Shown piece by piece: positions 46,629-55,799 of a stretch of 64,000 nt of DNA; positions within the stretch are counted from its first letter, which is position 1, and the number at the start of each line of letters is the position of its first letter. Position numbers and translations under genes: made by a program. The DNA is from Laburnicola sp. R22_1 (lineage: Eukaryota; Ascomycota; Dothideomycetes; Pleosporales; Didymosphaeriaceae). The DNA lies in the NCBI GenBank assembly GCA_014281115.1, contig JACONQ010000011.1:1240001-1304000 (forward strand). The letters run 5' to 3'. The notes below the pieces were generated by a model that searched no databases, was not told the DNA's origin, and saw only the letters and a list, made by a program, of their open reading frames with translations.

Positions 46629-47500
46629 TAGTACTTTTTTAATTCTTAAAGTAGAACTATATAAGCTCTTCTTCTTCTTACGTAAGCTATTAATACTTTT
46701 ACACTTTAAAGAGTAGTTAGTAGTTCTTATTATTATAAAAAAATTTTAAGCTAATATTATATAGCTTAATTAGCTAATTTAGCAAAGTCTAGTACCTTTT
46801 CTTCTTTACTATAAAGTGTATTATAAAGCCTTTATATAATAGTATAAGCGCTATTACTAAGTACACCTTTTAATAACACTTTATAGTTAGTAAAATAACC
46901 TTTCTAAAAGCTACTTTATCTATAATATAAAAGAATAGTACTAACCTCTTTATTTCTAAATATAAAGCCCTATTTATATTAGTATATAGTATAATAAAAG
47001 GCTATAATTACTAAGTACCTTAGTAAGACCCTTCTACTTATTACGCTTAAAATTTGCTAGTATGTATAGGTTGCTACTTAGGAGGCCCTTTAGAATATTA
47101 GAAGACTTTTTCTTAATAGACACTATAGTATAGAGTGTAATAATAGTATATAATAACTATAGTTAATATTATAGAGATAATAAAAATATTATTATTATTA
47201 TAAAAAGTAGCTATAGGAGCTATGCATATAAGCAAGGCGCTAATAACACTAGTGTATTTTTTTACTTACTTTGCTACCTACTTAGCTACTCTACCTTACT
47301 ACCCTCCTAGCTACTTTTTAATACTCTATAGCCTTAACTACTATATAATCTTAATTTCTAAAATAATAATATATACTAGACTATTTAGATACTCTAAACT
47401 AGTTACTAGCAAATTTTAAGTAAAAAAAAAGCCACTAGCTACTAAAGCTACGCAAAAGGCGTCTTATAAAACACTACCTACTATACTAAAAAGAAAGCAC
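46629..47500. other. Unassigned part of the AT-rich island
   Basis: No recognisable element or gene. One 65-codon open frame (47222-47419) is hydrophobic and Tyr/Leu/Ile-rich, which is expected by chance in AT-rich sequence. Confidence 0.5.
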
Positions 47501-47514
47501 TACTAGAAGCTAGA

Positions 47515-47797
47515 TAGTATTAAATATCTTCGTTATGTAGAGATTTTAACTAAGGTTAAGTCCACACTATATATAGAGAGCAGTAAAATAAAAGGCACTA
47601 AAATCTAGTACCTAGCACATAGTAGTAGTAATAAAATATATATAAAATAATAATAATTTTATTATTAACTTTCTTTATAGTATTATTATTAATAGTAGTT
47701 AATAAAAAGCTAGATAGTATATTATTATTATAGCTATTTATTATATATATATATTCTAATAATATATAGCTATTACGCTTAGGGAAATTAAAAGCAC
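47515..47797 (-). repeat. Right arm of the 10-kb-spaced inverted repeat
   Basis: The reverse complement matches 37430-37745. The core is nearly identical and the flanks remain collinear, for example the decayed unit GTTAATAATAAAATT against GTTGATAACAAAATT. On the right this arm is interrupted at 47797 by the miniature element. The arm appears to resume after it (48251 onward) with weak similarity to about 37370-37430. Confidence 0.7.
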
Positions 47798-48250
47798 TAG
47801 GCTAGTAAATAGGTTTAGGGTATCTAGGTTACGTATAGGGTTAGGTTAGAGTCGCATAGACTATAGGTATAGATTAGGTTAGGTTACACAAACCTTAGGT
47901 TAGGTTAGATTAATTACGTAAGACCCTAAACCTAACCTAACTTATACCTAACCTAATTACGTAAGATCTAACCTAATTACGTAAGACCTTAGCTTAATTT
48001 AACTTAGTTTAATATTATTTAAAATATATTTTTAATTAATTATAACAGCTATTTATTACAGACTAAATAGGTACCCTAGAGTTAGGTTAGGGTTAGAGTC
48101 TTATATAAGTAGGGTTAGTTTAGAGTTAGAGTCTTATATATATAGGGTTAGATTGGGATTAGGGTCTTATATAATCTAACCTAACTCTAATCCAACCCTA
48201 CTTACGTAAGACCCTAACCCCAATCTAACCTATACCTATTTACTAGCCTA
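47798..48250. mobile_element. 453-bp miniature inverted-repeat element made of TTAGG-like repeats
   Basis: The left end TAGGCTAGTAAATAGG (47798-47813) and the right end CCTATTTACTAGCCTA (48235-48250) are perfect inverse copies. The direct 8-bp flanks AAAAGCAC (47790-47797 and 48251-48258) are a target duplication. An 8-bp duplication is characteristic of hAT-type transposases. The interior is mostly degenerate GGGTTAGGTTAG units pointing right in the left part and CCTAACCTAA units pointing left elsewhere, so the whole element can fold on itself. It contains no ORF, so it would be a non-autonomous element. The corresponding place in the other inverted-repeat arm (about 37433) looks like an empty site. 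Confidence 0.75.
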
Positions 48251-48344
48251 AAAAGCACTAAAAGAGTATTAAGCCCCTTACTAAAAAAATGCTATTCTGC
48301 CGCCTTATTAAGGAAATAGCGTAAGATAATAATAAGAAAGATTT

Positions 48345-48643
48345 GCACTTCTAGTCTACTATGCTAGCTACTCTCTAAAAGGTAATAGAGACTTTTCTAG
48401 TTAGAATATTTAAAGGTATTTCTTTATAACACTCTACTCCTACTATAAAATAAATACTAATATCTTTAAATACTAATAGTAACACTATTTATATAAAATA
48501 AGTTACTATATAGGCTAAGAATATATAGCTAGTAGATAGGTACTATAAGAAGTATATAGATACTAAGTAAATAGTAAGGCGCTTAGTTAGATTTAATATA
48601 TGTGTTTAACACTAAAGCTATACTTTTACTATAATAAGTAAAC
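48345..48643 (+). repeat. Direct repeat R1, left copy (about 300 bp)
   Basis: It aligns over its whole length with 49314-49610, from GCACTTCTAGTCTACTATGC to ACTATAATAAGTAAA. Differences are mostly transitions, as expected for two RIP-treated copies. It carries no coding content. It may be a solo LTR or a piece of a larger decayed element. Confidence 0.8.
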
Positions 48644-48689
48644 GTGATAATTACTACTATAAAAATTATATATAGCTAATAAAAATATA

Positions 48690-48869
48690 ATTAGTTAGAT
48701 CTAATATAACCTAGTGTATGTAACTCTAACCTAACCTATAGTCTATATAACTCTAACCTAACCTATACCTATTACTAGCGTAAAATCTATAGGTAGAGGT
48801 TAGATTAAGGTTAGGGTCGTATATAAGAGAATCTAACTCCAACCTAACCTATACTTATTTACTAGCCTA
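48690..48869. repeat. Fragments related to the TTAGG-type miniature element
   Basis: Blocks of CTAACCTAACCTATACCTAT recur, and two ends resemble the miniature element's right terminus: TATTACTAGCGTA near 48779 and TATTTACTAGCCTA ending at 48869. No matching left end or target duplication was found, so these look like partial or rearranged copies. Confidence 0.55.
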
Positions 48870-49313
48870 GTAGTAATAAACTAAGTGTACTATATATAAT
48901 ATAAGTAAATCTTATATTAGAACTAAAAGTTTATAGGTATTAGAAGGTGCAAGTTAGTTTAAACTATTATTACATTATTAAGGTGTTTAAGATTAGTCTT
49001 TAATTAGAATTAGGTGTTATATATAGTAGTACGTAATACCTTTCTATCTTTAGAAAGAGAAATATTATAGATCTTTTAGTAACTTTCTATCTTAATCTAC
49101 TTTAACTTAAACTAAAAAAGGTTAAAAAGGTATTTGGCAAGCCGACTATACCTCTAGTATAAGGGACTAATTTACACATACTAATAAATAGTTTCTAGCC
49201 TAATCTATTTTACTACTTTATTTTTTTTATGTATTTTTAGTATATCTATAGCTTTCTCTTATAGTGTTATACTATATACTAAAAGATCTATAATATTTTT
49301 CTTTCTAATATAT

Positions 49314-49610
49314 GCGCTTCTAGTCTACTATACTAGCTACTTTCTAGAAGGTAATAAAGGCTTTTCTAATTAGAATATTTAATAATATTTCTTTATAATA
49401 CTCTACTTCTACTACAAAATAAATACTAATAGCTCTAAATACTAATATTAATATTATTTATATAAAATAAGTTATAATATAGGCTAAAGATATATAGCTA
49501 GTAGATAGGTACTATAAGAAGTATATAGATAATAAGTAAATAGTTAGGCACTTAGTTAGGTTTAATATATATATTTAATACTAAAGCTATACTTTACTAT
49601 AATAAATAAA
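49314..49610 (+). repeat. Direct repeat R1, right copy (about 300 bp)
   Basis: Partner of 48345-48643 in the same orientation, about 970 bases downstream. The flanks of the two copies differ, so the repeat boundaries are fairly sharp at both ends. Confidence 0.8.
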
Positions 49611-49717
49611 TAGTCGGCTTACTAAATACCTTTTTTGACCTTTTTTTTTAGTTTGAGGTTAGTAGTTCGAACGCGCTTTTTTTGTAATTACCTTTTTCAC
49701 GCTCTTTTTAATTACTA

Positions 49718-49806
49718 AGCAGAGGGCTCTGCTTTTTTTGTTATAATATTTAAGATAAAAGCCTTTGTCGTGCTACTCCTAGGTAGTTAATTTAACGCCA
49801 CATAAA
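49718..49806 (+). repeat. Direct repeat R2, left copy (about 88 bp)
   Basis: It begins with the small palindrome GCAGAGGGCTCTGC and runs through AAGCCTTTGTCGTGCTACTC to TTAACGCCACATAA. A second copy lies at 49878-49966 with few differences. These units are less AT-rich than the surroundings. Confidence 0.75.
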
Positions 49807-49877
49807 ATAAAAAGCAAATTTAAAATATACTAAACTAGTAGTAAAAGAAGTAACTTTAAATAATTAATATAATTATT

Positions 49878-49966
49878 AGCAGGGGGCTCTGCTTTTTTTG
49901 TTATATTATTTAAGATAAAAGCCTTTGTCGTCCTACCCCTAGGTAGATAAATTAACGCCACATAAT
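49878..49966 (+). repeat. Direct repeat R2, right copy (about 88 bp)
   Basis: Same unit as 49718-49806, about 160 bases downstream and in the same orientation. It leads within a few bases into the sequence shared with 4028-4090. Confidence 0.75.
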
Positions 49967-49970
49967 TATT

Positions 49971-50036
49971 AACTTTAAACTATACACTATATAATAAAAC
50001 TTAATAACGTACTTAACAGGTCTGCATTAAAGACCT
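49971..50036 (+). repeat. 66-bp RIP-mutated counterpart of 4028-4090
   Basis: It aligns over its full length with 4028-4090. Nearly all changes are C-to-T or G-to-A relative to that copy, plus a 3-base gap. It marks the right edge of the AT-rich island: balanced composition begins immediately after it. Confidence 0.7.
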
Positions 50037-50928
50037 TCGCCGCTTCTAAGATTGTGCTGACTGCCACGTGCGTGCCTTATCTGCAGGGTTCAGTTGACAA
50101 ATTACCGCAAAATACGCTATGTTAAGAACTCGTCTTATACGTATAGTACATGCCTTGATTGTTGATGTACGTAGCTCGAACATTCACTTTCTTGAAGATA
50201 ATTGGCCCATCATGGTTTCAAGGCCTTTCGTGTCTTGGCTTACATATGCTGCAGCCTCTTTTCTTGCGTCAGCCCAATCAGCTCCAGCGGTGAACAATAT
50301 CGAGACCTTTATCGAGTCGATTAGGATCTCGAAAGCTTCCCTTCGTGTGGATCTAGCAACTACATGGGGGCCGAGCTTAACATGTGCTATCCTTGAAGGC
50401 TACCGAAGCCAACTCACTGAATTCCCTTCCGATGGAGCCTCGTACGTTGCTGAGAACGAAGGACACTGGTGAGTTTCTGAAATCCATAATTTACCCAGTA
50501 CGATGCCTCTAAAGAGGTGGTGACCACGGGCTTTGGAAATCGGTGGGGCGTCGTATACGATCATCTGGAAAAATTTGGCCGTCTAGCTGTAGGAGGACGC
50601 ATCTCAACCGTAGGGGCCGCTCTGACGCCTGGTGGTGGACTGTCGCATCTTTCAAACCGCTACGGACTCTCAGTTGACAACGTTGTATCGTTTAATGTCG
50701 TATTGGCCAGCGGCGCAGTGGTCACAGCCAGTGATGATTGCAATCAAGATCTGTTCTGGGCTCTCAAAGGTGGGAGCAACAACTTTGGTGAGTCATATAT
50801 TGGGCTTTAATATTTGATGTGACACTAAACATGCATAGGAATAATAACTCACATGACCTTGAAGACTTTCCCCTTGGGCAAGGTTTGGGGTGGCCAAATT
50901 ATATAATTACAACAACTCCTTACCGAAT

Positions 50929-53051
50929 TCGGCCACTCAACGCACAGACCCCACTCAACGCACAGTTTGAGGATAGCCACCACTATTACTTTTGAAGCTG
51001 CAGAGCTCTATATATATCGTAAAATCACTAGATTTTTTAGAGTAGCATTTGCAGAAGCTTGATAAATCGATTGGCAACGATAAACTACGTGTGATACCTC
51101 TGTGGGAGGCGTACTTTGCGAGTGCGCGTTGATGGGCCGGATGCCTCCACCACCCCTTCAATAACTAATAGATCCTTAACATTAACCTCTAGGTCCTTAA
51201 TAACATGAGCAGGAGGTGCAGGAGCCTCGAGGCTACGCGCCTTACCCTTTTTGGCCAATTGTATATTAGTCCTGAGTTGCTTTTCAGCTGCGCGCGCAAG
51301 TAGATCTTCTTCGCGCTCTGCCGCCTTCCTCTGCTGTTCTTGCAACCTAACCTCTTTTGCAGCCATCCTTTTCTGCGCCCTCTGCTTAAGCATAGCCTGT
51401 TTCTCCTGCTTTTTCTGCTCCTTAGCTAGCTTGTCGCGCTCTTTCTTGTGTTGTAGTTCTTCTGCTTTGGCGTCTTTTTCAGCCTGGCGATTGCGGGCAG
51501 CCTCAACTTTTGATGGCGACTAGAAGACGGCGCCGCCAGCGTAATTCTTAGAGGGTTTAAGTAGTAATGCCTTGCCACGCTTACGGCGCTTCTTCTTATT
51601 AAAAAGGGCATCTCTAAGGCGATTGTTTTCGTGCTGGACAAGCTGTTTCTGAGTCGCTATTGCGTGTATTGTGTGAGACAGCTGCGAGATGCGTTTATTA
51701 TTAAGATCCTCAACTACCTGTCGTAGAAGTCCTTCAATTTTACGCCAATCGCTTGCAGAGAGTACTGACGACGTGCTATCGCTGCTTAATGGCCTCTTAG
51801 GCTCTAGATCCTTAAATTTCTTCAATATAGCGTTGCTATTTAGCGGAGAGATGCCAGTAACTTTAAAGGCGTTAATAATTGTTTCTTTGGCGAATGCAAC
51901 TCTGTATGCCTTATAGAAGAAGCGGAAGAAGTCGCGCTTAGTGATAGATGTGAGTCCTTGGCTGTTGTACATGAATTCGGAGAGCTCTTTTGTATATGCA
52001 GCTAAAAGAGGCTTAAAAAGGCAGACATCTAGAGGCTGTAGCGTATAAGTTAAATGCGGCGGGTAGATAGCTAGGAGGATTCGATTTTGATTGCAGAACT
52101 CGATAAACTCCATAGTAACGTGTGAGCCATGCCCATCAAGAATTAGGAGTCGATAGTCGCGCTTTGCCTTCTTCTTAGTCTCCTCTTAAAAGCACCTCTT
52201 AAGCCAGGCAATCCCAAGTTCGTTGTTTGTCCATCCAGATGGTAATAAGGCGAAAAAGGCCTGGTGCTCTTGAGGATTGAAATCTTGTAGCCATGTGTCC
52301 TAGATATTGCCAGAAGCCGCCTAATATATTAGGGCAGGTTTAAGAGAGCTGCCGTCGGCGCATATACAAGCTATCGTCGTTATCCACTCTCTATTGCCGT
52401 CCTAGAGTACCTGCTTAACGCCTCCTTGCTCATATCGCTGTCGAGAGAACACGCGCTTCATTTTTGACACTACCCCGATCAAGAAGCCCTTCTCATCCAT
52501 ATTGTATATATTTGACGGTGCGATGTTGTACTGCTTGATCTTATCGTCTAAAAGCTTGAAATAGAGGGCGTATTTGAAGGCTGAATTGGCTTTGTAGCGC
52601 TGGCTATCGATGCCAGATGTCCATCGCGATATAAGGTCAATTTGATGCCGCGCAATGTAGCGATTAACCCAGTGATTTCCTGGCTCTTGATGTGCTATTT
52701 CTCCAGCGAAATTTCGTATCATCTCTCTCGTAGGGGGTAGGCCTTGTACACACAGCTTATCAATGTACTGTAGTAGCTGTTTTTCCTGTGTATTGTTGAG
52801 GAGTCGCTTTTTTCGGCCCGAGTTGCATAGGTGCCCTGAACCCCTCGATAGCGCTTCGAGAGCCGCGACCGCTCAACGCCGTACTCCCGAGCAACCTGGG
52901 ATATATTAGGACGTTCTCCTAGCTCCAGGGATTTTAAAGCTTCAACAGCTGCGTCGATCGGGTCCATATTGGTGGAGTTATGAGGTGTTGAAAATATACG
53001 ATTTTTAGTGTTAACTGTGCGTTGAGTGGGGTCTGTGCGTTGAGTGGCCGA
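50929..53051 (-). mobile_element. 2.1-kb pogo-like (DDE_1) DNA transposon inside the FAD oxidase gene
   Basis: Perfect 39-bp terminal inverted repeats start TCGGCCACTCAACGCACAG at both ends. Each contains the 15-mer CCACTCAACGCACAG twice in tandem. The flanking gene reads ACCGAAT before and ATACGG after, so the target duplication is at least AT; because the target itself contains CCGA, it could be up to 6 bp (CCGAAT). The interior holds a leftward transposase with HTH_Psq, CENP-B-type and DDE domains. The composition is close to that of the genic compartment, so it is a younger insertion than the island elements. Confidence 0.9.
51085..52967 (-). pseudogene. Pogo-like transposase with one frameshift and five stops
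   Basis: The start at 52967 gives 'MDPIDAAVEALKSLELGE' and a Psq-type helix-turn-helix ('ISQVAREYGVERSRLSKRYRG'). A single frameshift near 52820-52840 moves translation to the frame carrying 'YIDKLCVQGLPPTREMIRNF' and the CENP-B-like helix. Catalytic parts follow: 'YNMDEKGFLIG' (first Asp), 'LLILDGHGSH' near 52130 (second Asp intact) and 'YPPHLTYTLQPLDVCLFKPL'. A long charged coiled-coil tail ends at 51085. Five in-frame stops (52402, about 52330 and 52300, about 52190, 51520) each stand where Gln fits, i.e. CAA/CAG to TAA/TAG. That is light RIP-type damage. Confidence 0.85.
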
Positions 53052-54050
53052 ATACGGTATGCGCGCCTTCACGAAGTATCAGGCAACTGGCCAGTCTGAC
53101 AAAGATACGGCGCTATTGACATATCTTGTTACTAGTAACCAGACCGTATTTGCGACCTTGATCCACATAGGAGGCAAGGAGCGTCCAGAAGCTTTTCGTC
53201 CGTTCCTCGAAATCCCAGCCCTTGCCGATGCAACGAAAGTTTATGACAATTTTACCGCCCTTATCAATGACAACCAAGTCGACACAACAACTATTGCTCG
53301 GTACGCTCTCTAACAATCATTTGCTTAGCGTTGCTTACAAGCTGAAATTGGACATGGGGAATGACAAATCTTTATCTCGACGAGGATCTTTACTTAAACG
53401 TGTCGGGAATCATGAAAGACGAAGCGAAGAAAGTAACGGCAATCAACGGAGGTACTTACGCAATGATGCCGCAACCGATCTCAAGGAGTATGGTGGATGC
53501 CTCAAAGAACAACCAGAATCCGCTAGGTCTACGTTCTCGCCCCCAACTTTGTGAGTGTACCTTACGTTGAGCGCGCTGATTCCCACTGCCTGATGACGTA
53601 TAGGGTTATCCCTGACCGTTGGATGGAACTTAGCATCCCAAGATGACACTGCGCTTTCCATTGTCAAGTCAGCAATCGACAGAGTAGAGCCCATCAGCAA
53701 ATCTCGAGGACTTTACGATCCGTACATCTTGTTGAACGACGCAGCACCATATAGAAAGCCATGCAGAGCTATGGCAGTCAAACGTGCAAAAAATGAAGGC
53801 AATCAGCCGGAAGTATGATCCCCATGGAGTGTTCCAGACACAAGTCCCTGGCGGGTTCAAGATCTTTGCCTATAGGGGTAAGATGTCGTTGGAGACCCTA
53901 ATGACCACCATTCTAGATATCCTATCCACTCTTTCAAATTTCGAGACGCCTCTTTTGTGATAGTAATGGTAGAAGGGCAAGGGTGGTTAGACTTGTTTCC
54001 AAATCAAGAAGGCAGCTAGGTACTAAGCAGTCTATTAAATTACAAGATAT

Positions 54051-55799
54051 TTAGCTAGAGTAAACTAGCTCGCCAGCGACATAAGTTTTCAGTACCTTGG
54101 TACTCCCCAGCTCTTCCGTCGCAACGGCAAAAGGATCGCAGTCCGGGAAAACAAAGTTGGCCGCCTTGCCAACCTCAATGGAGCCGACGACGTCGTCGAG
54201 GCGTGCGGCCTTAGCAGCGTTGATGGTGAAGATGCGTAGACCTTCCTCGACGGTCACGGCCTGTTCAGCCCACAGCGTGCCCGGGAACTGGCCCGTTGGG
54301 TCCTGGCGAGTCACAAGTCCTCCAATGCCTTCCCACGGGTTGGGCGCTGCGCTCACAGCCCAGTCAGAGCCGCCGGCCACGAGTACGCCAAGGTCGAGTA
54401 AGTCGCGGTTAGGCTGCATGTACTGGGCGACGTCCTCCGGTAGGACAGTCGCTATAGATGCAGGAATGATGCCGGGATACCAGATGAAGGGTGAGACCTC
54501 AGCAACCACATCAAGGCTCTTCATCCGCATGCGGTCTTCGGGCGTAACGAATTGGCCGTGTGCAACTTGATATGTCTGTGTGGAACCCTCCTTGCGTAGT
54601 GCCTCAAAGGCATCCATGGCTACTTGGACTGACCAGTCTCCAGCGCAGTGAATCTTGGTGTGAACATCGTATTTACGATATCTTCGGAGTGTCTCGACGA
54701 GCTCTGCCGTTGTGTTGTATACCAGGCCGTAGTCTTCTTCCGTGTCGTTCCCCGATGAGAGGTATGGAGAAAGGAATCCTGCCGTCTTGGTGGGAGGTAC
54801 ACCGTCGAGGACCAGCTTGGTAAAATCCGTACGCACACGGTCACGGCCCACTTCGCGAGCATGCGCTTCGAATTCGTCTTCGCCGATGTTGCCCGCAAAG
54901 GCGCCGCTCAAGGCGAGGCAATTGGAGACCCAGCCCTTGAGTTTTCCCTCCTTGTCGAGTGAGACCAGTGCATCGAGGGGCTCCTTAGTCATCGCGGCGT
55001 CTTGGATGGCTGTGACTCCATACGAGTGAAGTAGCTCCCACGCTCTCAGACTGTACTCCTTAAAGTCTTCCAGGGTGTCCGGCTCGGCCGCAGCTTGGGC
55101 TGCGCTAACTGGACCAGTGGCAGCCTCAATTAAGAGGCCAGTGACCTCTCCGGTCTTTGGGTCAAGAACAGTACCCTCGGTTAGGTTCCCTCCACCGCTG
55201 AGGGGGATTTTAGCGGCTTTGAGCGCAGCAGTGTTCGCCCAGGCGTTGTGATGGGAATCGTCGTAGAGGAAGACGGGATGACCATGGGAGACATTATCCA
55301 GACGGTAGCGGGCATCGACAGTCGAGAGTTGCGGAATAAGGCCGCTTCCCCAGCTGCCACCGGTCACCCATGCTCCTTCGGTGAGATTGCTGGCATAGGA
55401 ATCGATCGTCTTCAGCACTTCGTCGAGCGAGAGTGCCGACGAAAATTCCAGCTGTCTCAAAAGCATCTTACCACCCCCGATATGGTGGATATGTGTATCG
55501 ATCAAGCCCGGGACCACAGCAGCTCCATCCATATCCATCACGGTCGTTGAGTTGGTCCTGAACAGCTCGAGCTCGGTGTCATTGGATGAGACCGCGATGA
55601 ACACTCCATCTTTGACCGCAAAGCCCGTGACATTAGACGGAGCGCACTCGGCAGCTGTAAAGACTTTAGCATTCCGGACAATGAGGTCTGCGCCGTTTGT
55701 CAATCTCGTCGCCACGCGGTCCCTGAATAGCTCCTTTACAGTAGTCCCCCACGAAGTACCGAACAAGACCGTTACCGCGATAAGATGATTGGCAAGCAT
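54051..55799 (-). CDS. Secreted amidohydrolase, Amidohydro_3 / YtcJ-like
   Basis: One uninterrupted exon encodes 582 residues with a hydrophobic, signal-like N-terminus ('LIAVTVLFGTSWGTT'). The metal-dependent hydrolase fold is readable: 'VVPGLIDTHIHHIGGG' with the H103-x-H105 metal pair, 'TKIHCAGDWSVQVAMDAFEAL' and 'YQVAHGQFVTPED' with further His ligands, 'GGSDWAVSAAPNP' with the conserved Asp, and 'GSIEVGKAANFVF' as the C-terminal beta-sandwich return typical of the family. Several N-x-S/T sites fit secretion. Members cleave amide, carbamate or cyclic amide bonds; the substrate is unknown. The gene is intact with balanced composition although transposons flank it on both sides, so it appears to be under selection or recently arrived. 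Confidence 0.9.
   Translation of the reverse strand: MLANHLIAVTVLFGTSWGTTVKELFRDRVATRLTNGADLIVRNAKVFTAAECAPSNVTGFAVKDGVFIAVSSNDTELELFRTNSTTVMDMDGAAVVPGLIDTHIHHIGGGKMLLRQLEFSSALSLDEVLKTIDSYASNLTEGAWVTGGSWGSGLIPQLSTVDARYRLDNVSHGHPVFLYDDSHHNAWANTAALKAAKIPLSGGGNLTEGTVLDPKTGEVTGLLIEAATGPVSAAQAAAEPDTLEDFKEYSLRAWELLHSYGVTAIQDAAMTKEPLDALVSLDKEGKLKGWVSNCLALSGAFAGNIGEDEFEAHAREVGRDRVRTDFTKLVLDGVPPTKTAGFLSPYLSSGNDTEEDYGLVYNTTAELVETLRRYRKYDVHTKIHCAGDWSVQVAMDAFEALRKEGSTQTYQVAHGQFVTPEDRMRMKSLDVVAEVSPFIWYPGIIPASIATVLPEDVAQYMQPNRDLLDLGVLVAGGSDWAVSAAPNPWEGIGGLVTRQDPTGQFPGTLWAEQAVTVEEGLRIFTINAAKAARLDDVVGSIEVGKAANFVFPDCDPFAVATEELGSTKVLKTYVAGELVYSS

Larger units (their letters stand above)
36041..50036. other. 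AT-rich, RIP-degraded repeat island
   Basis: Base composition drops abruptly to strongly AT-rich at about 36.05 kb and recovers at about 50.04 kb. Codon-length open frames almost vanish: only three fragments longer than 60 codons lie between 36.1 and 45 kb on either strand. TA dinucleotides are very frequent and CA/TG are depleted, which is the footprint of RIP. Recognisable contents are listed separately: a copia-type PPT/LTR edge, pogo-like copies A and B, a 10-kb-spaced inverted repeat, a miniature element and direct repeats. The stretches 38.1-43.8 kb and 46.6-47.5 kb are presumably decayed transposons, but I could not assign them to a family. Confidence 0.9.
50212..53900 (+). pseudogene. 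Berberine-bridge-like FAD oxidase gene, deleted and split by a transposon
   Basis: The start at 50212 gives a signal-peptide-like N-terminus ('VSWLTYAAASFLASAQS'). The frame then breaks at 50471. The next readable exon (about 50500-50790) carries 'GFGNRWGVVYDHLEKFG' and the flavin-loop region 'GGRISTVGAALTPGGG'. The usual segment between them, which holds the flavin-linking S-G-G-H motif, is missing. A following exon ('IITHMTLKTFPLGKVWGG') is cut at 50928 by the transposon at 50929-53051. Coding resumes with 'MRAFTKYQATGQSDKD' at 53056 and ends in the BBE-type tail 'YDPHGVFQTQVPGGFKIF' near 53860. An in-frame TAA also lies just left of the insertion. It is related by family, not closely, to the intact gene at 19322. 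Confidence 0.85.

Noticed and set aside
47798..48250. Interpretation as a true telomere or chromosome end
   Set aside because: The repeats are degenerate, run in both directions and are enclosed by inverted termini and a target duplication; sequence continues on both sides.
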